A stretch of 64,000 bases of DNA from Lasioglossum baleicum (taxonomy: Eukaryota > Arthropoda > Insecta > Hymenoptera > Halictidae). The translations under genes were made by a program, and so were the position numbers. This document shows positions 37,101-50,829 of this stretch, in pieces. The DNA lies in the NCBI RefSeq assembly GCF_051020765.1, contig NW_027469560.1, positions 1 through 64,000 of the forward strand, in the 5' to 3' direction. Under the pieces are notes generated by a model. The model was not told where the DNA came from and did no database searches. It saw only the letters and a list, made by a program, of their open reading frames with translations. Position 1 is the first letter of the stretch. Each line of letters starts with the position of its first letter.

Positions 37101-38813
37101 CTCGCACGAGTTTTTACTCGACTAGCCTGCGGGATGCATCCTCTCGCACGTGTTTTTACTCGACTAGCCTGCGGGATGCACCCTCTCGCACGTGTTTTTA
37201 CTCGACTAGCCTGCGGGATGCATCCTCTCGCACGTGTTTTTGCTCGACTAGCCTGCGGGATGCATCCTCCCGCACGTGTTTTTGCTCGACTAGCCTGCGG
37301 GATGCATCCTCCCGCACGTGTATTTGCTCGACTAGCCTGCGGGATGCATCCTCTCGCACGTGTTTTTACTCGACTAGCCTGCGGGATGGATCCTCTCGCA
37401 CGTGTTTTTACTCGACTAGCCTGCGGGATGCATCCTCTCGCACGTGTTTTTACTCGACTAGCCTGCGGGATGCATCCTCTCGCACGTGTTTTTACTCGAC
37501 TAGCCTGCGGGATGCATCCTCGCGCACGTGTTTTTACTCGACTAGCCTGCGGGATGCATCCTCTCGCACGTGTTTTTACCCGACTAGCCTGCGGGAAGCA
37601 TCCTCCCGCACGTGTTTTTGCTCGACTAGCCTGCGGGATGCATCCTCTCGCACGTGTTTTTGCTCGACTAGCCTGCGGAATGCATCCTCTCGCACGTGTT
37701 TTTGCCCGACTAGCCTGCGGGAAGCATCCTGTCGCACGTGTTTTTGCTCGACTAGCCTGCGGGATGCATCCTCTCGCACGTGTTTTTACCCGACTAGCCT
37801 GCGGGATGCATCCTCTCGCACGTGTTTTTACTAGACTAGCCTGCGGGATGCATCCTCTGGCACGTGTTTTTACTCGACTAGCCTGCGGGATGCATCCTCT
37901 GGCACGTGTTTTTACTCGACTAGCCTGCGGGATGCATCCTCTCGCACGTGTTTTTACTCGACTTGCCTGCGGGATGCATCCTCTCTCACGTTTTTTTACC
38001 CGACTAGCCTGCGGGAAGCATCCTCCCGCACGTGTTTTTGCTCGACTAGCCTGCGGGATGCATCCTCTCGCACGTGTTTTTGCTCGACTAGCCTGCGGGA
38101 TGCATCCTCTCGCACGTGTTTTTGCTCGACTAGCCTGCGGGATGCATCCTCTCGCACGTGTTTTTACTCGACTAGCCTGCGGGATGCATCCTCTCGCACG
38201 TGTTTTTACTCGACTAGCCTGCGGGATGCATCCTCTCGCACGTGTTTTTGCTCGACTAGCCTGCGGGATGCATCCTCTCGCGCGTGTTTTTGCTCGACTA
38301 GCCTGCGGGATGCATCCTCTCGCGCGTGTTTTTGCTCGACTAGCCTGCGGGATGCATCCTCTCGCGCGTGTTTTTGCTCGACTAGCCTGCGGGATGCATC
38401 CTCTCGCGCGTGTTTTCGCTCGACTAGCCTGCGTGATGCATCCTCTCGCACGTGTTTTTACTCGACTAGCCTGCGGGAAGCATCCTCTCGCACGTGTTTT
38501 TACTCGACTAGCCTGCGGGATGCATCCTCTCGCACGTGTTTTTCCTCGACTAACCTGCGGGATGCATCCTCTCGCACGTGTTTTTACTCGACTAGCCTGC
38601 GGGATGCATCCTCTGGCACGTGTTTTTACTCGACTAGCCTGCGGGATGCATCCTCTCGCACGTGTTTTTACTCGACTAGCCTGCGGGATGCATCCTCTGG
38701 CACGTGTTTTTACTCGACTAGCCTGCGGGATGCATCCTCTGGCACGTGTTTTTACTCGACTAGCCTGCGGGATGCATGCTCTCGCACGTGTTTTTACTCG
38801 ACTAGCCTGAGGG
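34150..38813. repeat. HOR copy H6, 4,664 bp mosaic (+9 monomers)
   Basis: It is standard to about 36650. A patch at about 36660-36840 then repeats the HOR front (TGTATTTAC, GAGGG 43-bp unit at 36755). The middle section resumes to GGATCC at 37388, and a second patch at about 37500-37800 repeats the CCTCGCGC, GGAATGC and CCTGTCGC segment seen at 36120-36400. The rest is standard. Confidence 0.88.
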
Positions 38814-41800
38814 ATGCATTCTCTCTCACGTGTTTTTCCTCGACTAGCCTGCGGGATGCATCCTCTCGCACGTGTTTTTACTCGACTAGCCTGCGGGATG
38901 CATCCTCTCTCACGTTTTTTTACCCGACTAGCCTGCGGGAAGCATCCTCCCGCACGTGTTTTTGCTCGACTAGCCTGCGGGATGCATCCTCTCGCACGTG
39001 TTTTTGCTCGACTAGCCTGCGGGATGCATCCTCTCGCACGTGTTTTTACTCGACTAGCCTGCGGGATGCATCCTCTCGCACGTGTATTTACTCGACTAGC
39101 CTGAGGGATGCATCCTCTCGCACGTTTTTTTTACCCGACTAGCCTGCGGGAAGCATCCTCCCGCACGTGTTTTTGCTCGACTAGCCTGCGGGATGCATCC
39201 TCTCGCACGTGTTTTTACTCGACTAGCCTGAGGGATGCATCCTCTCGCACGTTTTTTTACCCGACTAGCCTGCGGGAAGCATCCTCCCGCACGTGTTTTT
39301 GCTCGACTAGCCTGCGGGATGCATCCTCTGGCACGTGTTTTTACTCGACTAGCCTGCGGGATGCATCCTCTCGCACGTGTTTTTACTCGACTTGCCTGCG
39401 GGATGCATCCTCTCTCACGTTTTTTTACCCGACTAGCCTGCGGGAAGCATCCTCCCGCACGTGTTTTTGCTCGAGTAGCCTGCGGGATGCATCCTCTCGC
39501 ACGTGTTTTTGCTCGACTAGCCTGCGGGATGCATCCTCTCGCACGTGTTTTTGCTCGACTAGCCTGCGGGATGCATCCTCTCGCACGTGTTTTTACTCGA
39601 CTAGCCTGCGGGATGCATCCTCTCGCACGTGTTTTTACTCGACTAGCCTGCGGGATGCATCCTCTCGCACGTGTTTTTGCTCGACTAGCCTGCGGGATGC
39701 ATCCTCTCGCGCGTGTTTTTGCTCGACTAGCCTGCGGGATGCATCCTCTCGCGCGTGTTTTTGCTCGACTAGCCTGCGGGATGCATCCTCTCGCACGTGT
39801 TTTTACTCGACTAGCCTGCGGGATGCATCCTCTCGCACGTGTTTTTGCTCGACTAGCCTGCGGGATGCATCCTCTCGCGCGTGTTTTTGCTCGACTAGCC
39901 TGCGGGATGCATCCTCTCGCGCGTGTTTTTGCTCGACTAGCCTGCGGGATGCATCCTCTCGCGCGTGTTTTTGCTCGACTAGCCTGCGGGATGCATCCTC
40001 TCGCGCGTGTTTTTGCTCGACTAGCCTGCGTGATGCATCCTCTCGCACGTGTTTTTACTCGACTAGCCTGCGGGAAGCATCCTCTCGCACGTGTTTTTAC
40101 TCGACTAGCCTGCGGGATGCATCCTCTCGCACGTGTTTTTGCTCGACTAACCTGCGGGATGCATCCTCTCGCACGTGTTTTTACTCGACTAGCCTGCGGG
40201 ATGCATCCTCTGGCACGTGTTTTTACTCGACTAGCCTGCGGGATGCATCCTCTCGCACGTGTTTTTACTCGACTAGCCTGCGGGATGCATCCTCTGGCAC
40301 GTGTTTTTACTCGACTAGCCTGCGGGATGCATCCTCTGGCACGTGTTTTTACTCGACTAGCCTGCGGGATGCATCCTCTCGCACGTGTTTTTACTCGACT
40401 AGCCTGAGGGATGCATTCTCTCTCACGTGTTCTTCCTCGACTAGCCTGCGGGATGCATCCTCTCGCACGTGTTTTTACTCGACTAGCCTGCGGGATGCAT
40501 CCTCTCTCACGTTTTTTTACCCGACTAGCCTGCGGGAAGCATCCTCCCGCACGTGTTTTTGCTCGACTAGCCTGCGGGATGCATCCTCTCGCACGTGTTT
40601 TTGCTCGACTAGCCTGCGGGATGCATCCTCTCGCACTTGTTTTTACTCGACTAGCCTGCGGGATGCATCCTCTCGCACGTGTTTTTACTCGACTAGCCTG
40701 CGGGATGCATTCTCTCGCACGTGTTTTTACTCGACTAGCCTGCGGGATGCATCCTCTCGCACGTGTTTTTACTCGACTAGCCTGCGGGATGCATCCTCGC
40801 GCACGTGTTTTTACTCGACTAGCCTGCGGGATGCATCCTCTCGCACGTGTTTTTACCCGACTAGCCTGCGGGAAGCATCCTCCCGCACGTGTTTTTGCTC
40901 GACTAGCCTGCGGGATGCATCCTCTCGCACGTGTTTTTGCTCGACTAGCCTGCGGAATGCATCCTCTCGCACGTGTTTTTGCCCGACTAGCCTGCGGGAA
41001 GCATCCTGTCGCACGTGTTTTTGCTCGACTAGCCTGCGGGATGCATCCTCTCGCACGTGTTTTTGCTCGACTAGCCTGCGGGATGCATCCTCTCGCACGT
41101 GTTTTTGCTCGACTAGCCTGCGGGATGCATCCTCCCGCACGTGTTTTTGCTCGACTAGCCTGCGGGATGCATCCTCTCGCACGTTTTTTTTACCCGACTA
41201 GCCTGCGGGAAGCATCCTCCCGCACGTGTTTTTGCTCGACTAGCCTGCGGGATGCATCCTCTCGCACGTGTTTTTACTCGACTAGCCTGAGGGATGCATC
41301 CTCTCGCACGTTTTTTTACCCGACTAGCCTGCGGGAAGCATCCTCCCGCACGTGTTTTTGCTCGACTAGCCTGCGGGATGCATCCTCTGGCACGTGTTTT
41401 TACTCGACTAGCCTGCGGGATGCATCCTCTCGCACGTGTTTTTACTCGACTTGCCTGCGGGATGCATCCTCTCTCACGTTTTTTTACCCGACTAGCCTGC
41501 GGGAAGCATCCTCCCGCACGTGTTTTTGCTCGAGTAGCCTGCGGGATGCATCCTCTCGCACGTGTTTTTGCTCGACTAGCCTGCGGGATGCATCCTCTCG
41601 CACGTGTTTTTGCTCGACTAGCCTGCGGGATGCATCCTCTCGCACGTGTTTTTACTCGACTAGCCTACGGGATGCATCCTCTCGCACGTGTTTTTACTCG
41701 ACTAGCCTGCGGGATGCATCCTCTCGCACGTGTTTTTGCTCGACTAGCCTGCGGGATGCATCCTCTCGCGCGTGTTTTTGCTCGACTAGCCTGCGGGATG

Positions 41801-43855
41801 CATCCTCTCGCGCGTGTTTTTGCTCGACTAGCCTGCGGGATGCATCCTCTCGCACGTGTTTTTACTCGACTAGCCTGCGGGATGCATCCTCTCGCACGTG
41901 TTTTTGCTCGACTAGCCTGCGGGATGCATCCTCTCGCGCGTGTTTTTGCTCGACTAGCCTGCGGGATGCATCCTCTCGCGCGTGTTTTTGCTCGACTAGC
42001 CTGCGGGATGCATCCTCTCGCGCGTGTTTTTGCTCGACTAGCCTGCGGGATGCATCCTCTCGCGCGTGTTTTTGCTCGACTAGCCTGCGTGATGCATCCT
42101 CTCGCACGTGTTTTTACTCGACTAGCCTGCGGGAAGCATCCTCTCGCACGTGTTTTTACTCGACTAGCCTGCGGGATGCATCCTCTCGCACGTGTTTTTC
42201 CTCGACTAACCTGCGGGATGCATCCTCTCGCACGTGTTTTTACTCGACTAGCCTGCGGGATGCATCCTCTCGCACGTGTTTTTGCTCGACTAGCCTGCGG
42301 GATGCATCCTCCCGCACGTGTTTTTGCTCGACTAGCCTGCGGGATGCATCCTCTCGCACGTGTTTTTGCTCGACTAGCCTGCGGGAAGCATCCTCCCGCA
42401 CGTGTTTTTGCTCGACTAGCCTGCGGGATGCATCCTCTCGCACGTGTTTTTACTCGGCTAGCCTGCGGGATGCATCCTCTCGCACGAGTTTTTACTCGAC
42501 TAGCCTGCGGGATGCATCCTCTCGCACGTGTTTTTACTCGACTAGCCTGCGGGATGCACCCTCTCGCACGTGTTTTTACTCGACTAGCCTGCGGGATGCA
42601 TCCTCTCGCACGTGTTTTTGCTCGACTAGCCTGCGGGATGCATCCTCCCGCACGTGTTTTTGCTCGACTAGCCTGCGGGATGCATCCTCCCGCACGTGTA
42701 TTTGCTCGACTAGCCTGCGGGATGCATCCTCTCGCACGTGTTTTTACTCGACTAGCCTGCGGGATGGATCCTCTCGCACGTGTTTTTACTCGACTAGCCT
42801 GCGGGATGCATCCTCTGGCACGTGTTTTTACTCGACTAGCCTGCGGGATGCATCCTCTCGCACGTGTTTTTACTAGACTAGCCTGCGGGATGCATCCTCT
42901 GGCACGTGTTTTTACTCGACTAGCCTGCGGGATGCATCCTCTGGCACGTGTTTTTACTCGACTAGCCTGCGGGATGCATCCTCTCGCACGTGTTTTTACT
43001 CGACTTGCCTGCGGGATGCATCCTCTCTCACGTTTTTTTACCCGACTAGCCTGCGGGAAGCATCCTCCCGCACGTGTTTTTGCTCGACTAGCCTGCGGGA
43101 TGCATCCTCTCGCACGTGTTTTTGCTCGACTAGCCTGCGGGATGCATCCTCTCGCACGTGTTTTTGCTCGACTAGCCTGCGGGATGCATCCTCTCGCACG
43201 TGTTTTTACTCGACTAGCCTGCGGGATGCATCCTCTCGCACGTGTTTTTACTCGACTAGCCTGCGGGATGCATCCTCTCGCACGTGTTTTTGCTCGACTA
43301 GCCTGCGGGATGCATCCTCTCGCGCGTGTTTTTGCTCGACTAGCCTGCGGGATGCATCCTCTCGCGCGTGTTTTTGCTCGACTAGCCTGCGGGATGCATC
43401 CTCTCGCGCGTGTTTTTGCTCGACTAGCCTGCGGGATGCATCCTCTCGCGCGTGTTTTCGCTCGACTAGCCTGCGTGATGCATCCTCTCGCACGTGTTTT
43501 TACTCGACTAGCCTGCGGGAAGCATCCTCTCGCACGTGTTTTTACTCGACTAGCCTGCGGGATGCATCCTCTCGCACGTGTTTTTCCTCGACTAACCTGC
43601 GGGATGCATCCTCTCGCACGTGTTTTTACTCGACTAGCCTGCGGGATGCATCCTCTGGCACGTGTTTTTACTCGACTAGCCTGCGGGATGCATCCTCTCG
43701 CACGTGTTTTTACTCGACTAGCCTGCGGGATGCATCCTCTGGCACGTGTTTTTACTCGACTAGCCTGCGGGATGCATCCTCTGGCACGTGTTTTTACTCG
43801 ACTAGCCTGCGGGATGCATGCTCTCGCACGTGTTTTTACTCGACTAGCCTGAGGG
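38814..43855. repeat. HOR copy H7, 5,042 bp (+18 monomers)
   Basis: The HOR front occurs twice: the 43-bp units at 39108 and 41167 and CTCGAG at 39470 and 41529 are both 2,059 bp apart. The second front interrupts the middle section and is followed by a shortened path to GGATCC at 42766. Private changes include GCTCGACTAACC near 40141 (others have CCTCGACTAACC), CTACGGG near 41666 and CTCGGCTAG near 42453. Confidence 0.88.
41150..41192 (+). repeat. Chimeric 43-bp monomer at a junction
   Basis: This is the only T8 43-bp monomer I see with GCGGG and not GAGGG. It lies where the middle section of H7 switches to a second copy of the HOR front, so the crossover probably fell inside this monomer, between the G(C/A)GGG segment and the T8 run. 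Confidence 0.75.
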
Positions 43856-46800
43856 ATGCATTCTCTCTCACGTGTTTTTCCTCGACTAGCCTGCGGGATG
43901 CATCCTCTCGCACGTGTTTTTACTCGACTAGCCTGCGGGATGCATCCTCTCTCACGTTTTTTTACCCGACTAGCCTGCGGGAAGCATCCTCCCGCACGTG
44001 TTTCTGCTCGACTAGCCTGCGGGATGCATCCTCTCGCACGTGTTTTTGCTCGACTAGCCTGCGGGATGCATCCTCTCGCACGTGTTTTTACTCGACTAGC
44101 CTGCGGGATGCATCCTCTCGCACGTGTATTTACTCGACTAGCCTGAGGGATGCATCCTCTCGCACGTTTTTTTTACCCGACTAGCCTGCGGGAAGCATCC
44201 TCCCGCACGTGTTTTTGCTCGACTAGCCTGCGGGATGCATCCTCTCGCACGTGTTTTTACTCGACTAGCCTGAGGGATGCATCCTCTCGCACGTTTTTTT
44301 ACCCGACTAGCCTGCGGGAAGCATCCTCCCGCACGTGTTTTTGCTCGACTAGCCTGCGGGATGCATCCTCTGGCACGTGTTTTTACTCGACTAGCCTGCG
44401 GGATGCATCCTCTCGCACGTGTTTTTACTCGACTTGCCTGCGGGATGCATCCTCTCTCACGTTTTTTTACCCGACTAGCCTGCGGGAAGCATCCTCCCGC
44501 ACGTGTTTTTGCTCGAGTAGCCTGCGGGATGCATCCTCTCGCACGTGTTTTTGCTCGACTAGCCTGCGGGATGCATCCTCTCGCACGTGTTTTTGCTCGA
44601 CTAGCCTGCGGGATGCATCCTCTCGCACGTGTTTTTACTCGACTAGCCTGCGGGATGCATCCTCTCGCACGTGTTTTTACTCGACTAGCCTGCGGGATGC
44701 ATCCTCTCGCACGTGTTTTTGCTCGACTAGCCTGCGGGATGCATCCTCTCGCGCGTGTTTTTGCTCGACTAGCCTGCGGGATGCATCCTCTCGCGCGTGT
44801 TTTTGCTCGACTAGCCTGCGGGATGCATCCTCTCGCACGTGTTTTTACTCGACTAGCCTGCGGGATGCATCCTCTCGCACGTGTTTTTGCTCGACTAGCC
44901 TGCGGGATGCATCCTCTCGCGCGTGTTTTTGCTCGACTAGCCTGCGGGATGCATCCTCTCGCGCGTGTTTTTGCTCGACTAGCCTGCGGGATGCATCCTC
45001 TCGCGCGTGTTTTTGCTCGACTAGCCTGCGGGATGCATCCTCTCGCGCGTGTTTTTGCTCGACTAGCCTGCGTGATGCATCCTCTCGCACGTGTTTTTAC
45101 TCGACTAGCCTGCGGGAAGCATCCTCTCGCACGTGTTTTTACTCGACTAGCCTGCGGGATGCATCCTCTCGCACGTGTTTTTCCTCGACTAACCTGCGGG
45201 ATGCATCCTCTCGCACGTGTTTTTACTCGACTAGCCTGCGGGATGCATCCTCTGGCACGTGTTTTTACTCGACTAGCCTGCGGGATGCATCCTCTCGCAC
45301 GTGTTTTTACTCGACTAGCCTGCGGGATGCATCCTCTGGCACGTGTTTTTACTCGACTAGCCTGCGGGATGCATCCTCTGGCACGTGTTTTTACTCGACT
45401 AGCCTGCGGGATGCATCCTCTCGCACGTGTTTTTACTCGACTAGCCTGAGGGATGCATTCTCTCTCACGTGTTCTTCCTCGACTAGCCTGCGGGATGCAT
45501 CCTCTCGCACGTGTTTTTACTCGACTAGCCTGCGGGATGCATCCTCTCTCACGTTTTTTTACCCGACTAGCCTGCGGGAAGCATCCTCCCGCACGTGTTT
45601 TTGCTCGACTAGCCTGCGGGATGCATCCTCTCGCACGTGTTTTTGCTCGACTAGCCTGCGGGATGCATCCTCTCGCACTTGTTTTTACTCGACTAGCCTG
45701 CGGGATGCATCCTCTCGCACGTGTTTTTACTCGACTAGCCTGCGGGATGCATTCTCTCGCACGTGTTTTTACTCGACTAGCCTGCGGGATGCATCCTCTC
45801 GCACGTGTTTTTACTCGACTAGCCTGCGGGATGCATCCTCGCGCACGTGTTTTTACTCGACTAGCCTGCGGGATGCATCCTCTCGCACGTGTTTTTACCC
45901 GACTAGCCTGCGGGAAGCATCCTCCCGCACGTGTTTTTGCTCGACTAGCCTGCGGGATGCATCCTCTCGCACGTGTTTTTGCTCGACTAGCCTGCGGAAT
46001 GCATCCTCTCGCACGTGTTTTTGCCCGACTAGCCTGCGGGAAGCATCCTGTCGCACGTGTTTTTGCTCGACTAGCCTGCGGGATGCATCCTCTCGCACGT
46101 GTTTTTACCCGACTAGCCTGCGGGAAGCATCCTCCCGCACGTGTTTTTGCTCGACTAGCCTGCGGGATGCATCCTCTCGCACGTGTTTTTGCTCGACTAC
46201 CCTGCGGGATGCATCCTCTCGCACGTGTTTTTGCTCGACTAGCCTGCGGGATGCATCCTCTCGCACGTGTTTTTGCTCGACTAGCCTGCGGGATGCATCC
46301 TCCCGCACGTGTTTTTGCTCGACTAGCCTGCGGGATGCATCCTCTCGCACGTGTTTTTGCTCGACTAGCCTGCGGGAAGCATCCTCCCGCACGTGTTTTT
46401 GCTCGACTAGCCTGCGGGATGCATCCTCTCGCACGTGTTTTGGCTCGACTAGCCTGCGGGAAGCATCCTCCCGCACGTGTTTTTGCTCGACTAGCCTGCG
46501 GGATGCATCCTCCCGCACGTGTTTTTGCTCGACTAGCCTGCGGGATGCATCCTCTCGCGCGTGTTTTTGCTCGACTAGCCTGCGGGATGCATCCTCTCGC
46601 ACGTGTTTTTACTCGACTAGCCTGCGGGATGCATCCTCTCGCACGTGTTTTTACTCGACTAGCCTGCGGGATGCATCCTCTCGCACGAGTTTTTACTCGA
46701 CTAGCCTGCGGGATGCATCCTCTCGCACGTGTTTTTACTCGACTAGCCTGCGGGATGCACCCTCTCGCACGTGTTTTTACTCGACTAGCCTGCGGGATGC

Positions 46801-48140
46801 ATCCTCTCGCACGTGTTTTTGCTCGACTAGCCTGCGGGATGCATCCTCCCGCACGTGTTTTTGCTCGACTAGCCTGCGGGATGCATCCTCCCGCACGTGT
46901 ATTTGCTCGACTAGCCTGCGGGATGCATCCTCTCGCACGTGTTTTTACTCGACTAGCCTGCGGGATGGATCCTCTCGCACGTGTTTTTACTCGACTAGCC
47001 TGCGGGATGCATCCTCTCGCACGTGTTTTTACTCGACTAGCCTGCGGGATGCATCCTCTCGCACGTGTTTTTACTCGACTAGCCTGCGGGATGCATCCTC
47101 TGGCACGTGTTTTTACTCGACTAGCCTGCGGGATGCATCCTCTCGCACGTGTTTTTACTAGACTAGCCTGCGGGATGCATCCTCTGGCACGTGTTTTTAC
47201 TCGACTAGCCTGCGGGATGCATCCTCTGGCACGTGTTTTTACTCGACTAGCCTGCGGGATGCATCCTCTCGCACGTGTTTTTACTCGACTTGCCTGCGGG
47301 ATGCATCCTCTCTCACGTTTTTTTACCCGACTAGCCTGCGGGAAGCATCCTCCCGCACGTGTTTTTGCTCGACTAGCCTGCGGGATGCATCCTCTCGCAC
47401 GTGTTTTTGCTCGACTAGCCTGCGGGATGCATCCTCTCGCACGTGTTTTTGCTCGACTAGCCTGCGGGATGCATCCTCTCGCACGTGTTTTTACTCGACT
47501 AGCCTGCGGGATGCATCCTCTCGCACGTGTTTTTACTCGACTAGCCTGCGGGATGCATCCTCTCGCACGTGTTTTTGCTCGACTAGCCTGCGGGATGCAT
47601 CCTCTCGCGCGTGTTTTTGCTCGACTAGCCTGCGGGATGCATCCTCTCGCGCGTGTTTTTGCTCGACTAGCCTGCGTGATGCATCCTCTCGCGCGTGTTT
47701 TTGCTCGACTAGCCTGCGGGATGCATCCTCTCGCGCGTGTTTTCGCTCGACTAGCCTGCGTGATGCATCCTCTCGCACGTGTTTTTACTCGACTAGCCTG
47801 CGGGAAGCATCCTCTCGCACGTGTTTTTACTCGACTAGCCTGCGGGATGCATCCTCTCGCACGTGTTTTTCCTCGACTAACCTGCGGGATGCATCCTCTC
47901 GCACGTGTTTTTACTCGACTAGCCTGCGGGATGCATCCTCTGGCACGTGTTTTTACTCGACTAGCCTGCGGGATGCATCCTCTCGCACGTGTTTTTACTC
48001 GACTAGCCTGCGGGATGCATCCTCTGGCACGTGTTTTTACTCGACTAGCCTGCGGGATGCATCCTCTGGCACGTGTTTTTACTCGACTAGCCTGCGGGAT
48101 GCATGCTCTCGCACGTGTTTTTACTCGACTAGCCTGAGGG
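43856..48140. repeat. HOR copy H8, standard 4,285 bp
   Basis: It has the standard landmark offsets: 43-bp unit at 44150, CTCGAG at 44512, second marker at 45453, GGATCC at 46967. Differences from the copy at 29865 that I can see are GTTTCTG near 44001 and GCGTGATGC near 47674. Confidence 0.93.
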
Positions 48141-50829
48141 ATGCATTCTCTCTCACGTGTTTTTCCTCGACTAGCCTGCGGGATGCATCCTCTCGCACGT
48201 GTTTTTACTCGACTAGCCTGCGGGATGCATCCTCTCTCACGTTTTTTTACCCGACTAGCCTGCGGGAAGCATCCTCCCGCACGTGTTTTTGCTCGACTAG
48301 CCTGCGGGATGCATCCTCTCGCACGTGTTTTTGCTCGACTAGCCTGCGGGATGCATCCTCTCGCACGTGTTTTTACTCGACTAGCCTGCGGGATGCATCC
48401 TCTCGCACGTGTATTTACTCGACTAGCCTGAGGGATGCATCCTCTCGCACGTTTTTTTTACCCGACTAGCCTGCGGGAAGCATCCTCCCGCACGTGTTTT
48501 TGCTCGACTAGCCTGCGGGATGCATCCTCTCGCACGTGTTTTTACTCGACTAGCCTGAGGGATGCATCCTCTCGCACGTTTTTTTACCCGACTAGCCTGC
48601 GGGAAGCATCCTCCCGCACGTGTTTTTGCTCGACTAGCCTGCGGGATGCATCCTCTGGCACGTGTTTTTACTCGACTAGCCTGCGGGATGCATCCTCTCG
48701 CACGTGTTTTTACTCGACTTGCCTGCGGGATGCATCCTCTCTCACGTTTTTTTACCCGACTAGCCTGCGGGAAGCATCCTCCCGCACGTGTTTTTGCTCG
48801 AGTAGCCTGCGGGATGCATCCTCTCGCACGTGTTTTTGCTCGACTAGCCTGCGGGATGCATCCTCTCGCACGTGTTTTTGCTCGACTAGCCTGCGGGATG
48901 CATCCTCTCGCACGTGTTTTTACTCGACTAGCCTGCGGGATGCATCCTCTCGCACGTGTTTTTACTCGACTAGCCTGCGGGATGCATCCTCTCGCACGTG
49001 TTTTTGCTCGACTAGCCTGCGGGATGCATCCTCTCGCGCGTGTTTTTGCTCGACTAGCCTGCGGGATGCATCCTCTCGCGCGTGTTTTTGCTCGACTAGC
49101 CTGCGGGATGCATCCTCTCGCACGTGTTTTTACTCGACTAGCCTGCGGGATGCATCCTCTCGCACGTGTTTTTGCTCGACTAGCCTGCGGGATGCATCCT
49201 CTCGCGCGTGTTTTTGCTCGACTAGCCTGCGGGATGCATCCTCTCGCGCGTGTTTTTGCTCGACTAGCCTGCGGGATGCATCCTCTCGCGCGTGTTTTTG
49301 CTCGACTAGCCTGCGGGATGCATCCTCTCGCGCGTGTTTTTGCTCGACTAGCCTGCGTGATGCATCCTCTCGCACGTGTTTTTACTCGACTAGCCTGCGG
49401 GAAGCATCCTCTCGCACGTGTTTTTACTCGACTAGCCTGCGGGATGCATCCTCTCGCACGTGTTTTTCCTCGACTAACCTGCGGGATGCATCCTCTCGCA
49501 CGTGTTTTTACTCGACTAGCCTGCGGGATGCATCCTCTGGCACGTGTTTTTACTCGACTAGCCTGCGGGATGCATCCTCTCGCACGTGTTTTTACTCGAC
49601 TAGCCTGCGGGATGCATCCTCTGGCACGTGTTTTTACTCGACTGGCCTGCGGGATGCATCCTCTGGCACGTGTTTTTACTCGACTAGCCTGCGGGAAGCA
49701 TCCTCCCGCACGTGTTTTTGCTCGACTAGCCTGCGGGATGCATCCTCTCGCACGTGTTTTTGCTCGACTAGCCTGCGGGATGCATCCTCTCGCACTTGTT
49801 TTTACTCGACTAGCCTGCGGGATGCATCCTCTCGCACGTGTTTTTACTCGACTAGCCTGCGGGATGCATTCTCTCGCACGTGTTTTTACTCGACTAGCCT
49901 GCGGGATGCATCCTCTCGCACGTGTTTTTACTCGACTAGCCTGCGGGATGCATCCTCGCGCACGTGTTTTTACTCGACTAGCCTGCGGGATGCATCCTCT
50001 CGCACGTGTTTTTACCCGACTAGCCTGCGGGAAGCATCCTCCCGCACGTGTTTTTGCTCGACTAGCCTGCGGGATGCATCCTCTCGCACGTGTTTTTGCT
50101 CGACTAGCCTGCGGAATGCATCCTCTCGCACGTGTTTTTGCCCGACTAGCCTGCGGGAAGCATCCTGTCGCACGTGTTTTTGCTCGACTAGCCTGCGGGA
50201 TGCATCCTCTCGCACGTGTTTTTACCCGACTAGCCTGCGGGAAGCATCCTCCCGCACGTGTTTTTGCTCGACTAGCCTGCGGGATGCATCCTCTCGCACG
50301 TGTTTTTGCTCGACTACCCTGCGGGATGCATCCTCTCGCACGTGTTTTTGCTCGACTAGCCTGCGGGATGCATCCTCTCGCACGTGTTTTTGCTCGACTA
50401 GCCTGCGGGATGCATCCTCCCGCACGTGTTTTTGCTCGACTAGCCTGCGGGATGCATCCTCTCGCACGTGTTTTTGCTCGACTAGCCTGCGGGAAGCATC
50501 CTCCCGCACGTGTTTTTGCTCGACTAGCCTGCGGGATGCATCCTCTCGCACGTGTTTTGGCTCGACTAGCCTGCGGGAAGCATCCTCCCGCACGTGTTTT
50601 TGCTCGACTAGCCTGCGGGATGCATCCTCCCGCACGTGTTTTTGCTCGACTAGCCTGCGGGATGCATCCTCTCGCGCGTGTTTTTGCTCGACTAGCCTGC
50701 GGGATGCATCCTCTCGCACGTGTTTTTACTCGACTAGCCTGCGGGATGCATCCTCTGGCACGTGTTTTTACTCGACTAGCCTGCGGGATGCATGCTCTCG
50801 CACGTGTTTTTACTCGACTAGCCTGAGGG
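48141..50829. repeat. HOR copy H9, 2,689 bp (-38 monomers)
   Basis: The front is standard, with the 43-bp unit at 48435 and CTCGAG at 48797. Near 49650-49700 it jumps past the GTTCTTCC marker into the middle section, and near 50740 it jumps from the middle section to the HOR end (CATGCTCTCGC near 50788), omitting the GGATCC segment. A CTCGACTGGCC variant lies near 49641. Confidence 0.88.
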
